Positions 8,972 through 17,757 of a DNA stretch of 64,000 nt are shown here, in pieces. This DNA is from Pseudobutyrivibrio xylanivorans (GTDB lineage Bacteria; Bacillota; Clostridia; Lachnospirales; Lachnospiraceae): positions 2,386,501-2,450,500 of the forward strand of contig NZ_CP043028.1 of NCBI RefSeq assembly GCF_008935055.1. Reading direction: 5' to 3'. The first letter of the stretch is position 1; each line of letters begins with the position of its first letter. A program made the position numbers and the translations under genes. The notes beneath the pieces are model-generated. The model was not told the origin of the DNA. It did not search any database and saw only the letters and a list, made by a program, of their open reading frames with translations.

Positions 8972-9778
8972 AGGCTGATTGCGATAGTCCTTAGGAGTAA
9001 TGCCGTATTTTGCTTTAAATACATTTTGAAAATAGCTCTGTGATGAGAAGCAAAGATACTCACTGATTTCGCTGATAGTTTTGTCAGTGTAATGGAGGAG
9101 GCTCTTTGCTTCTTCTAATTTGCGGCGCATGATGTAGGTACTGATGTTAAAGCCAAGCTCACGCTTGAATTTTTTAGATAGAGTACTTCTGTCCACGTGA
9201 AGCTCTTCAGCTATTTGCTCTACAGTGATATTCGTATTTACGTGATTAGATATGTATTGAATAACAGAAAAGATTTCCTTTGACATCCCCATAGGAACCT
9301 TTGCTTCGGAAACACGTTTTGCGAAATCAATGATGCAGGTCATATTTAAAATATTAATGGCATTAACATCAGACATTTTCTCAGCTTCTAAGATATATGA
9401 GTCTGATAACTGGTAAGCTGTTTCTATGTCTAAACCACCGTCTATGGCACGTCTTGTGATAAGAGTAGTAGAGGCAATAAAAAGATTTTTAGCCTGACGA
9501 ACAGAATCTGTAGCAGTTCGCCCAACATTCATATTAGGAATCTTTTTAATGAATTCTTTTAATCCCTCTACATCACCTTTCTCAACATAGGAATAGTATT
9601 CCTGCTCGAAGTAGTAGGTGTCATGGTAAAGCTCATTTTCTTTATTTTCCATTAACTGGTCGGAATGATGTTTGCCAATTTTCTTTTCAGTTAATCTGTT
9701 GTGTTCTTCAAGATCACTAAGAATTTTATCAAGCATTCCGGCAATATTAAGTTCAATAATTGATGAATCCGATGCCAT
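8966..9778 (-). CDS. AraC-family regulator of the glycoside locus
   Basis: 270 residues. The last 100 carry the two helix-turn-helix motifs of the AraC domain, ending with the signature FSSQSYFQNVFKAKYGITPKDYR. The N-terminal 170 residues are a helical domain of no clear family rather than a cupin. The ATG follows GGAGGG. It is divergent from the GPH/GH3 pair at 9925-13743, which it probably activates. Its stop overlaps the GH78 stop. Confidence 0.88.
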   Translation of the reverse strand: MASDSSIIELNIAGMLDKILSDLEEHNRLTEKKIGKHHSDQLMENKENELYHDTYYFEQEYYSYVEKGDVEGLKEFIKKIPNMNVGRTATDSVRQAKNLFIASTTLITRRAIDGGLDIETAYQLSDSYILEAEKMSDVNAINILNMTCIIDFAKRVSEAKVPMGMSKEIFSVIQYISNHVNTNITVEQIAEELHVDRSTLSKKFKRELGFNISTYIMRRKLEEAKSLLHYTDKTISEISEYLCFSSQSYFQNVFKAKYGITPKDYRNQPL

Positions 9779-9924
9779 AGCGCCCTCCGGTTAAACATAG
9801 TATTACGACACGATATTACAACATTTTTCACGTGATTACAACAAAATAAGTCTGTCACTCTTTAAAATACAATTACAGTTTAGGGCTAGGGAGAAAAGCC
9901 TTGTATTTTAAGGAGGATGAAAAA

Positions 9925-11328
9925 ATGTCAAAGAAACCGTTGGGGAAGGACCATGATGGAGTCCAAAAGGTTATGAGAACGGGGGATTATTTTGCAGATT
10001 CCCTTGGCCAGTTTGCTCTTAATGCAATGTCTGGTCTTATTGCGCAGATTGCTTATTTTTACACAGATAAGGTTGGTGTAGCAGCGGCCACAGTAACAGC
10101 GGTATTGATGATTTGTAAGGTGATTGATGCTTTTACAGATATCATAATGGGAAACATAATTGATCACACAAAGCCAGGTAAAGAAAAGTACAGACCTTGG
10201 TTACTTAAGATGGCAATTCCAGCCGCTGTAGTAATTGTTGCGTTGTTTACAGTTCCGGCTAATGCCTCAGAAGGATTAAAGTTAGCATATATGCTTATCA
10301 CAAATATTCTTCTAACAGCTATCGTTTATACAGCAATTGCAATTCCTTATAGTTCACTGATGGTAGTTAGAACAAACAGCCAGCAGGAGCGTGGAATTAT
10401 GGGAACATGGAGAGCGGCTGCTGGATATGTTTCAGGAATGATAATTGCTATCGGCATTATCCCAATTACAAATGCTCTTGGTGGAAATCAGAGCGCATGG
10501 GTTAAATTTGGTTTTGGCTTCGCTTTGATGGTTATTCTTACACTTTTAATCTGCTATGCCCGTTCTAAGGAAACAGCAGTAGAATCTGGTAAAGAAGCAG
10601 ATGTAACTATCGTAGAAGATGATGAGGAAGCAGTTCCATTCAAAGAAGCCATTGGAAATCTTTTCAGAAATAAATACTGGGTTATGATTCTTGTTATGGG
10701 ATTCCTTTCACAGTTATCTTATGGAATCACAAGTGGTGCAGGAGCTTATTATTGCAAGTGGATTTATGGTGATGATAACCTTACAGCAATTCTTGGGGGT
10801 GTTGGTTTGATTCCAACAGTTATAGGATTTGCGCTTATTGGACCAATGATTAAAAAGCTCGGTGTTACAAATTCACTTAAGGTGTCATTCTTTATTGGTA
10901 TGGTAACTACAGCTCTTAGAATTATTAATCCTACAGATTTTGTTTATAACACAGCTCTTGGATGTTTTGCTACTTTTGCAAATATTCCAATGATGTGTTT
11001 GCTAGGCGTAATGACAGCCATGACAATTGATTATAACGAATATAAATATGGTAAGAGAATTGTGGCAACATCTCAGGCAGCTTCAAGCTTTGGAGGCAAA
11101 ATTGGCTCAGGTGTTGGTTCGTCAGTTATAGTATTTTGCCTTGCTCTTGCAAATTATGATGGATTTGCCACAGTGCTTACACCAGCCGTTAGACAGGCGA
11201 TTTATACCTTTAGTATCTATATTCCTTTAGTACTATTTATTATAATGTTTGTAATAACACTTAAGTTTGATCTAGAGGAAAAATTACCGGAGTATAGACA
11301 AGAAATAGAAAAAAGAAAGAGAGCATAA
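9925..11328 (+). CDS. GPH-family sugar symporter (second copy)
   Basis: 467 residues with about twelve membrane segments. The conserved loop reads MGNIIDHTKPGKEKYRPWLL (D-x-T-x-x-G-K-x-x-R-P-W). I place the start at the ATG at 9925 behind a strong AAGGAGG at 9910-9916, not at the TTG at 9901. The next gene starts after three bases, so transporter and GH3 enzyme form a two-gene operon. The likely cargo is a glucoside or short oligosaccharide that the GH3 enzyme cleaves. Confidence 0.88.
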   Translation: MSKKPLGKDHDGVQKVMRTGDYFADSLGQFALNAMSGLIAQIAYFYTDKVGVAAATVTAVLMICKVIDAFTDIIMGNIIDHTKPGKEKYRPWLLKMAIPAAVVIVALFTVPANASEGLKLAYMLITNILLTAIVYTAIAIPYSSLMVVRTNSQQERGIMGTWRAAAGYVSGMIIAIGIIPITNALGGNQSAWVKFGFGFALMVILTLLICYARSKETAVESGKEADVTIVEDDEEAVPFKEAIGNLFRNKYWVMILVMGFLSQLSYGITSGAGAYYCKWIYGDDNLTAILGGVGLIPTVIGFALIGPMIKKLGVTNSLKVSFFIGMVTTALRIINPTDFVYNTALGCFATFANIPMMCLLGVMTAMTIDYNEYKYGKRIVATSQAASSFGGKIGSGVGSSVIVFCLALANYDGFATVLTPAVRQAIYTFSIYIPLVLFIIMFVITLKFDLEEKLPEYRQEIEKRKRA

Positions 11329-11331
11329 ATT

Positions 11332-13743
11332 ATGCAACAGTATGAAAAGAACCATTTAGATTTTGTACTTAATAATGCAGCAGAATGTGCTGTACTTCTT
11401 AAGTCAAATGGAGATTTCCCAATTGACAAGCCAGGAAAGCTTGCAGCCTTTGGTGCAGGTCTTCGCTACACAATCAAGGGTGGTACAGGTTCTGGTGAGG
11501 TAAATTCCAGATTTACCTACACTATCGAGGAAGGACTTGAGCAGGAAGGTTTTGAGATTACATCCAAGGGCTGGCTTGACCAGTATGATGAAGTTCGCGC
11601 AAAAGCCAAAAAGGATTTCTATAAAAGAGTTCGTAAAGAATTAAAGGGCAATTTCCTTGCAATTATGGGAAAGACTATGAAAGAGCCTGAGCATAACCTT
11701 AAGCTTCAAGGGGATGGCGATATAGCAATCTATGTACTTAGTCGTAATTCTGGCGAAGGCTCAGACAGAGAAGTGGTAGAAGGAGAGGTAAAGCTTAACA
11801 ACTCTGAGATTCGAGATATTTTAGAGCTCAACAAGATATATCAGAAATTTATGCTTGTTCTTAATGTTGGCGGTGCTGTAGACCTTACACCAGTTATGGA
11901 TGTTGATAACATTCTTCTTATTTCACAGCTTGGTGTAAATATTGGCAAGGTTCTTGCTGATATTTTAGTAGGTAAGCAAAATCCATCTGGAAAGCTCACA
12001 ACTACTTGGGCTGCTTGGGACCAATACAGCAAGGAGGGAACCTTTGGAGCTTGGAATGAGACAAAATATAACGAGGGTATCTATGTAGGATATCGTTACT
12101 TCGATACTTTTGGTAAGAAAGCGCTTTTCCCATTTGGATATGGTCTTTCTTATACTAATTTTGAAGTTGGCGAGACAAAAGTTCAGGCAAAGGCTTCAGA
12201 GATTATCGTAAATACGGTAGTAAAGAATACTGGCGCATGTGCTGGCAAAGAAGTAGTTCAGGTTTATTTATCTAAGCCAACGGACAAGCTTGACCAGCCA
12301 TATCAGGAGCTTGTTGCTTTTGCAAAGACTAATAATCTTGCAGCAGGTGAGGAGCAGGAGCTTCAGCTCACCTTTGATTTACAGGATGTTGCTTCTTATG
12401 ATGAGGAGACAGCCAGCTACATTCTTGAAGTAGGCGATTATTTAGTTCGCGTAGGCAATAGTTCAGTAGCTACAAAGATTGCTGCTGTAGTATCACTTGA
12501 TGCTACTGTTACATGTCTTAAGGCAAAGAACTGCCTTGGAAATCCAGGCTTTAAGGATATTAAGGCACCAGCAAGAAACGCTGAAGCTGTTCCAGCTGAG
12601 GCTGCCAGACTTCAGATTCTTGCGGCAGAGCTTCAGAGCCAGTCAGTAAGCTATGACAGTAAATACGATATCGCAGATCAGGCAAAGAAGATGACTGATG
12701 AGGAGCTTATCTATATGGGCATCGGTGCTTTCAATCCAGATGCTAAAATGTTTTCAGCAGTTGGAAATGCAGGCTCTCATGTGGCAGGTGCTGCAGGTGA
12801 AACTACATCTCAGGTAAAGGGAGTAAAGCCAATGATTATGGCTGATGGACCTGCAGGTCTTCGTCTTTGCAGAACTTATTTTGAGGATGAAAAGGGAGCT
12901 CACGACGCATCAGGAAAGGGTAGCATGCCAGAAAGCATTACTGATGCCATGGGACCTGTTGTTAGATTCATTGCAAATCTTGTGGTTGGAAAGACAAAGG
13001 TGCCAAAGGATGCTGTAATTAAAGAGCAGTCATGCACAATGATTCCTATCGGTACAGCCATTGCCCAGAGCTTTAACTATGATTTGGCAAAGAAGTTTGG
13101 CGATATTGTTGGAACAGAGATGGAAATGTTTGGAGTTCATTTATGGCTTGCACCAGCTCTTAACATTCATAGAAGCATTCTTTGCGGTCGTAACTTTGAG
13201 TATTATTCAGAAGATCCATTTGTTTCAGGCATGATTGCATCTGCCATTACTGAAGGAGTGCAGAAGCACAAGGGGTGTGGTACAACTATCAAGCATTATG
13301 CGGCCAACAATGCAGAGACAAACAGATACAACAACGACAGTCAGGTTAGTGAGCGCGCCATGAGAGAAATCTATTTAAGAGGTTTCGGGCTTTGTGTTAG
13401 AAAGACACAGCCAAAGGCAATCATGACAAGTTACAACCTATTAAATGGTGTTCACACAGCTGAACACAGAGGCTTAATAGAGGATATCTTGAGATGCGAG
13501 TATGGCTTTAAGGGTATCGTAATGACTGATTGGGTTCTTGAAATTATGAAGGACAAGAATTCTATTAATAGAATTGCCCTTTCAAACGAGGTTGCAAAAG
13601 CAGGTGGCGATTTATTTATGCCAGGCTGCAAGGGAGACTTCAATAGGATGAAGGCCGCTCTTGAAGATGGCTCACTTTCAAGAGAGCAGCTTCAGATTAA
13701 CGCAACTAGAGTACTTAGAATGATTGATACCTTAGTTGGCTAA
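11332..13743 (+). CDS. GH3 beta-glucosidase with reversed domain order
   Basis: 803 residues, no signal peptide. The domain order is inverted relative to standard GH3. The alpha/beta sandwich (GH3_C) and fibronectin-like domain come first: NPSGKLTTTW and LFPFGYGLSYTNFE lie in the first 280 residues. The TIM barrel follows, with MADGPAGLR near residue 503, TIKHYAANN and the nucleophile region IVMTDWV near residue 730. This permuted order has been described for beta-glucosidases of Ruminococcus albus and Butyrivibrio fibrisolvens, which supports the proposed lineage. It is translationally close to the GPH transporter. The substrate may be a beta-glucoside left after rhamnose removal. Confidence 0.9.
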   Translation: MQQYEKNHLDFVLNNAAECAVLLKSNGDFPIDKPGKLAAFGAGLRYTIKGGTGSGEVNSRFTYTIEEGLEQEGFEITSKGWLDQYDEVRAKAKKDFYKRVRKELKGNFLAIMGKTMKEPEHNLKLQGDGDIAIYVLSRNSGEGSDREVVEGEVKLNNSEIRDILELNKIYQKFMLVLNVGGAVDLTPVMDVDNILLISQLGVNIGKVLADILVGKQNPSGKLTTTWAAWDQYSKEGTFGAWNETKYNEGIYVGYRYFDTFGKKALFPFGYGLSYTNFEVGETKVQAKASEIIVNTVVKNTGACAGKEVVQVYLSKPTDKLDQPYQELVAFAKTNNLAAGEEQELQLTFDLQDVASYDEETASYILEVGDYLVRVGNSSVATKIAAVVSLDATVTCLKAKNCLGNPGFKDIKAPARNAEAVPAEAARLQILAAELQSQSVSYDSKYDIADQAKKMTDEELIYMGIGAFNPDAKMFSAVGNAGSHVAGAAGETTSQVKGVKPMIMADGPAGLRLCRTYFEDEKGAHDASGKGSMPESITDAMGPVVRFIANLVVGKTKVPKDAVIKEQSCTMIPIGTAIAQSFNYDLAKKFGDIVGTEMEMFGVHLWLAPALNIHRSILCGRNFEYYSEDPFVSGMIASAITEGVQKHKGCGTTIKHYAANNAETNRYNNDSQVSERAMREIYLRGFGLCVRKTQPKAIMTSYNLLNGVHTAEHRGLIEDILRCEYGFKGIVMTDWVLEIMKDKNSINRIALSNEVAKAGGDLFMPGCKGDFNRMKAALEDGSLSREQLQINATRVLRMIDTLVG

Positions 13744-13865
13744 TCTATAATCTCTAGGAGACATGCCATAGGATTCCTTGAATTTGCGGTAGAAGTAACT
13801 ACTGTTATCGTACCCAATGTAGGTATAAATATCTTCAATGGTAAGAGTGGTGTGGCTTAGGAGGT
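13732..13865 (-). pseudogene. C-terminal fragment of an AraC-family regulator
   Basis: The minus strand encodes the last 40 or so residues of an AraC DNA-binding domain, reading LLSHTTLTIEDIYTYIGYDN and later KESYGMSPRDYRLAN before TAA. It is nearly identical to the end of the intact AraC gene at 50759-51727. Its stop overlaps the end of the GH3 gene, just as the intact AraC stop overlaps the esterase gene. The rest of the gene is missing; homology stops at about 13865, where recombinase sequence begins. A mobile element probably truncated it. Confidence 0.85.
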
Positions 13866-13869
13866 TTAT

Positions 13870-14781
13870 GTTGAGGAAAATCATGAGCCTATTATTACTC
13901 CAGAGATGTACGATGAAGCTCAGCGAATGAGATCTTTGAATTCATTTGAAAAGAAGGATGCCAAAGGAAATATAAAGATGAACGGCTAGTCTCCTTGCAA
14001 GAATGTCTGGGGAAGAAAATGCAAATGTAAATGTGGACACGCTTTAAATAGAAGAATGGCACATATGTCCAAGACTGGGGATACTTCATTTGTATTTCAA
14101 TGTTATGATCAGCTTCATACTGGTACTCCTCGTTTTAGAAAGAAAAAGGGACTTGATATAGAGGGCATTTGCGACAATGATACATTTAAGGAATGGAAAC
14201 TTGTCGTTCAAGCGGATTTTCTATTTAAGAAATTGGTATCTAACAGACAAGCGGTTTATGATGAAGCGATATCTATGGCTGCAGATTTACTTGATGTAAA
14301 ATCAAATGGAACAAATGTTAAGGAAATGGTTGACAATAACATCAAACAAATTGATAAGCTAAAGAGTCAGATATCAGTACTTGTAGATATGTGCACTTTG
14401 GGAGATATTTCCAGAGAAATGTATCAAAGGAAGAAGAAAAAGATAGAAAAGCAGATATCAAATCTTGAGAAATCTAATGAAGAATGTCAGCAGGAGATAC
14501 TCGAATCGGAAAATGATATTCTTAAGCAGGAGAGAATTAAGAGCCTTACTGCATTTATTAATATGGAAGCTTTTGATCTTAGAGCCAAGATTCCTGATAG
14601 AATAATTGATGGATTCGTAGAGCGAATCATTTATGATAAGGGAGAATTTATTTGGTATCTGAATCCGAAGGTTGGAAACGCAATATTTGAGGTAGATACA
14701 ACAGACTGGAAGAAGAAGATGTTTAAGGCTAATAAAATGGTGTATCCCAGTTTAAGCGGCACAGGTAAGCATAGCTTCTAA
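13870..14781 (+). pseudogene. Large serine recombinase, C-terminal remnant with an in-frame TAG
   Basis: One frame encodes EENHEPIITPEMYDEAQ at its start, typical of the recombinase domain of large serine integrases. It then has a TAG at 13987-13989, then a zinc ribbon (CKCKCGHAL ... FQCY), a long coiled coil (IKQIDKLKSQISVLVDMC and on) and a conserved C-terminal tail. The catalytic resolvase domain is missing and a nonsense codon interrupts the rest, so it is inactive. It starts exactly where the AraC fragment ends, suggesting it is one end of a former conjugative or phage-like element. An ATG at 14056 could still give a 241-residue C-terminal protein. Confidence 0.8.
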
Positions 14782-14915
14782 GTAGGATGTTCACAGTGCC
14801 CTGGCTTAGATTATGAGCTTTGTGTACAATAATAATTGAATTGTTAGAGCCTACCCTTGTGATATGTACCCTCTTTACTGGACAAAGTAAATGTCCTGTA
14901 AGGAGGGTTATTTTT

Positions 14916-15473
14916 ATGCGTTATAGTATGGAATTTATATTAGAGTGTATTGATTTGTATCGTTCTGGCAAGTGGCCTGAAACTCCAGAAGGCATAAAGA
15001 ATCCGCAAAATTTTCATAAAATGATAAGACGCTGGAGTCGCAGAGAAGAAGCTTTAGGTTCGGAAGCCTTTTGCAATAAGAAAAAACTGCGTACTCCTGA
15101 AGAAAAATACGCATTAGTTTCTCGTGTTATTGCAGGTGAGTCTATTCAATCTGTTTCTTTCGAGCAAGGAATGCATCAAGGGACCTTATATAAGTGGGTA
15201 CAAGATTACAAAACTCAGGGGTATAATGGATTAGTAAAAAACAAAGGAAGGCCTTCAAAGGATTATTCTATGAAAAAAAATACTAACCCACGCCCTCTTA
15301 CAGAGTCAGAATTAGAAGAACTTATCAGGCTTAGAGCTGAAAACGAATATTTAAAAGCAGAAAATGAAGTAATAAAAAAAAGGATTGCCTTGAGGCAAGA
15401 AAAGTGGGCTGCGCAACTCAAGGCGAAAAAGCAGCAATCATCAAAAACCTCAGAGAAGAAGGATTCCAATTAA
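14916..15473 (+). CDS. IS3-family transposase OrfA (helix-turn-helix subunit)
   Basis: 185 residues from the ATG at 14916, which follows AAGGAGGG. An N-terminal helix-turn-helix (LVSRVIAGESIQSVSFEQG, then TLYKWVQDY) would bind the IS ends. The C-terminus is a leucine-rich coiled coil (RLRAENEYLKAENEVIKK) that mediates multimer formation. A run of eight A at 15374-15381 followed by G is a good -1 slippage site for producing the OrfAB fusion. The frame upstream of 14916 is open but has no binding site and would start outside the IS. Confidence 0.9.
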   Translation: MRYSMEFILECIDLYRSGKWPETPEGIKNPQNFHKMIRRWSRREEALGSEAFCNKKKLRTPEEKYALVSRVIAGESIQSVSFEQGMHQGTLYKWVQDYKTQGYNGLVKNKGRPSKDYSMKKNTNPRPLTESELEELIRLRAENEYLKAENEVIKKRIALRQEKWAAQLKAKKQQSSKTSEKKDSN

Positions 15474-16291
15474 AACATCTTCTTAAAGCTTTTCACATGG
15501 CTAAATCAACATACTATTTTGAGATTAGCAAGAAAGATGTTGTTGCTGAACGCAATCAAGAAATACTTGAAGAAATTAAAAGTATTTTTGAATCTAACAA
15601 GCGTAGGTATGGTGTTAGACGTGTTCATCAGGAGTTGATAAATCGTGGGTATATAGTTAATCATAAGCGCGTTCAGCGTCTTATGCATGAAGCTGGATTA
15701 TTAGGGAAACGTCCTAAGGAAAAATATCATTCTTATAAGGGCGAAGTTGGAAAGATTGCTGATAACATAATAGATAGAAACTTCAGTACAACTGCGCCTT
15801 TGCAGAAATGGACAACAGATGTGTCCCAGTTTAATTTTACATGGGGAAAGTGTTACCTATCGCCAGTTCTAGATATGAATACGAATGAAATCATTTCATA
15901 TGACTTATCTAAAAGCCCTAATCTTGAGCAAATAGAAAGAATGTTAAATAAAGCATTTGATAAATTTCCATCAGTGGAAGGTCTTATATTTCATTCTGAT
16001 CAAGGATGGCAATATCAGCATGCTCTCTATAGAAACACTTTACAAGAGCATGGAATTATCCAATCCATGTCTCGAAAAGGTAATTGCTATGATAATTGCA
16101 TTATGGAAACTTTCTTTGGCAGATTGAAAAATGAAATGTACTATGGTTATGAGAAAGATTTTTCTTCTTATGAAGAATTCGCAAAAGCGATTGATGAATA
16201 TATAGATTATTATAATAACAAAAGAATTCAGGCAAAAACAAAATGGATGCCACCTGTACAATACAGGATAGCATCCATGTGTTCAGCCTAG
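15404..16291 (+). CDS. IS3-family transposase OrfB (DDE integrase), made by -1 frameshift
   Basis: The reading frame is open from the slippery A run near 15374 and in frame -1 to OrfA; an internal GTG at 15404 is the first start codon. The HTH_21 region (RRYGVRRVHQELINRGY) precedes the rve catalytic core. The three catalytic acids are visible: D in WTTDVSQF, D in FHSDQGWQY, and E in IMETFFGRLK. No inactivating change is seen, so the element may be mobile. Most product is probably the frameshifted OrfAB fusion. Confidence 0.92.
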   Translation: MGCATQGEKAAIIKNLREEGFQLKHLLKAFHMAKSTYYFEISKKDVVAERNQEILEEIKSIFESNKRRYGVRRVHQELINRGYIVNHKRVQRLMHEAGLLGKRPKEKYHSYKGEVGKIADNIIDRNFSTTAPLQKWTTDVSQFNFTWGKCYLSPVLDMNTNEIISYDLSKSPNLEQIERMLNKAFDKFPSVEGLIFHSDQGWQYQHALYRNTLQEHGIIQSMSRKGNCYDNCIMETFFGRLKNEMYYGYEKDFSSYEEFAKAIDEYIDYYNNKRIQAKTKWMPPVQYRIASMCSA

Positions 16292-16352
16292 TTCATAAAT
16301 ATGTGTCCAGGATTCTGGGTACATATCATTGTGGTGGGCTCTTTTTTCTGTG

Positions 16353-16767
16353 AAGGTATAATCATGGGCTGATATAGGAGGTGGTTATACCTTTTATAAT
16401 TTATGAGGGATTAATATGAAGGCAAAAAAGGTATAACTGGCTTGGGAATTTATGGAGGGTTATACCTTTTAGTGGGCAATGAGACATTATATTGAAGTCG
16501 ATAAGGTATAACTAGAGTGGAAAATTACTGGAGGTTATACCTTTTTGCGGGCAATGAGACATTATATTGAAGTCGATAAGGTATAACCAGAGTGAAAAAT
16601 TACTGGAGGTTATACCTTTTTGCGGGCTATGAGACATTATATTGAGGTCAAAAAGGTATAACCAGAGTGGAAATTTACGTGAGGTTATACCTTTTGGTGG
16701 ACAACAAGACATTATATTGAAATCAAAAAGGTATAACTAAGAGAAAAAATATAGGTGGTTATACCTT
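16353..16767. repeat. 75-bp tandem hairpin array (array A2), adjoining a nuclease gene
   Basis: Six units start at 16353, 16428, 16503, 16578, 16653 and 16728, an exact 75-base period. Each unit has AAGGTATAAC and about 20 bases later GTTATACCTT, forming a 10-bp stem. Spacers share GACATTATATTGAAGTC. The first unit is the most divergent. The last hairpin overlaps the 3' end of the minus-strand nuclease gene: its arm encodes the final DKKV and the TAA stop. A terminator facing the other way (now split by an IS) shields the array from plus-strand transcription. Array A4 at 36478 is a second copy of the same family. Confidence 0.95.
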
Positions 16768-17559
16768 TTTGTCCAGCAAGTAAGCTTCAATAGTTCTCTT
16801 AATAATATCTTCTGTAAGCGGTGAATTAATAGTCTCAAAGGTACATATCAGATTATGGCCTGGGACATAGCCTTTATTGATATAACTATTAAGTTTGTTC
16901 ATTGCATTGAATCGATATTCTGTATTGTCCATCATTCCAAAGTGTTCCCAGATTAATTCAATGTCTTCAGAAGCTTTATATATTGTAAAATCTGGGAAAT
17001 ATATAGTTCCATTAATATCGAGCCCACATTCATATTTGAATGGAATATTATAATCTGATAATCCACGAACTATAAGAGTTTCTGATTTAGATCTGACGGT
17101 GATTCCAACAGATGTTTTAAATCGAAGTGTTTCCTGGTGTTTATCATTATGTATATAAGGCTGTGATAGCCATTTCTGTTGTTTTATGTAATTGGGATTT
17201 AGCAAGGTTTGAAGAAGATTACTATAGCCTGGAACGTTATAGAGTAGATCTTTAGATGTGATTTTGGGAGTTCTATCTAATTTTAGTTTAATAGAAGCTA
17301 TCTCATTTTCGATTTCTTTTTTGCGAACCTTGTTAAATCGCTTCTTGGCAAGGGCGGTTGCTAATGCAATATTTTCTTTTTTGATGTAAGTTCTTTTTAC
17401 ATTTCCCTGGGTCTTTTCTATTTGAAAATATTTGAAACCATTTGAAGTTTTCACGGCATTAAGTGACCCATTAGGAGCTTTAGAAAGTTCCTTGGTAATC
17501 TTAGTTAGCTCAGAATTTAAAGAGGCAATTTTGTGCTCTAGTGATGAAGATTTGTTCAT
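16759..17559 (-). CDS. PD-(D/E)XK-like nuclease protein whose stop codon lies in the hairpin array
   Basis: 266 residues. The N-terminal 95 residues are a lysine-rich coiled coil (LEHKIASLNSELTKITKEL). The C-terminal domain has SKSE (E160), YE (E177), YFPDF (D190) and IWEHFG (E205), the pattern of a PD-(D/E)XK-type nuclease seen in many phage and helicase-linked proteins, although the usual final K is replaced. The ATG follows AAAGGA. Transcription runs straight into the 75-bp array, and the last four codons plus stop are made by the first array hairpin, so array and gene form one transcription unit. Catalytic activity and target are not known. Confidence 0.7.
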   Translation of the reverse strand: MNKSSSLEHKIASLNSELTKITKELSKAPNGSLNAVKTSNGFKYFQIEKTQGNVKRTYIKKENIALATALAKKRFNKVRKKEIENEIASIKLKLDRTPKITSKDLLYNVPGYSNLLQTLLNPNYIKQQKWLSQPYIHNDKHQETLRFKTSVGITVRSKSETLIVRGLSDYNIPFKYECGLDINGTIYFPDFTIYKASEDIELIWEHFGMMDNTEYRFNAMNKLNSYINKGYVPGHNLICTFETINSPLTEDIIKRTIEAYLLDKKV

Positions 17560-17757
17560 TAATATCCTTTCTAAATTAATAGTAAAATTCGGGGGTTATC
17601 ACTCGAATGAGCATTTGGAAAACAGTAGAAATATATAACAAAATTAACGCTTAATCAAGACCAAATAATAATATGTGTGGATTATTTTAATTTGGCCTTA
17701 GGTTCGGTATACTAAAAAGGGTATTATATTGTAGGTTAATTGATGGGGGATATAAAA

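Larger units (their letters stand above)
14860..16328 (+). mobile_element. Complete IS3-family (IS150-like) insertion sequence
   Basis: The ends are TGATATGTACCC and its exact complement GGGTACATATCA, with an imperfect continuation through CTGGACA. A 3-bp target duplication TTG flanks it (14857-14859 and 16329-16331). It encodes overlapping OrfA and OrfB in the -1 relation normal for the family, both intact. The left end can fold into its own hairpin (ACCCTC ... GGAGGGT). The insertion point is the loop of a terminator. A 48-bp miniature with the same ends lies at 49575-49622. Confidence 0.92.
14847..16347 (+). terminator. Intrinsic terminator split by an IS3-family insertion
   Basis: The left arm GAGCCTACC (14847-14855) and right arm GGTGGGCTC followed by a T-run (from 16333) form a 9-bp stem when the 1469-bp IS and its 3-bp duplication are removed. 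The intact counterpart is at 36443-36472, in front of the second 75-bp array. The IS sits in the five-base loop, so the stem is separated by the element. Confidence 0.8.
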
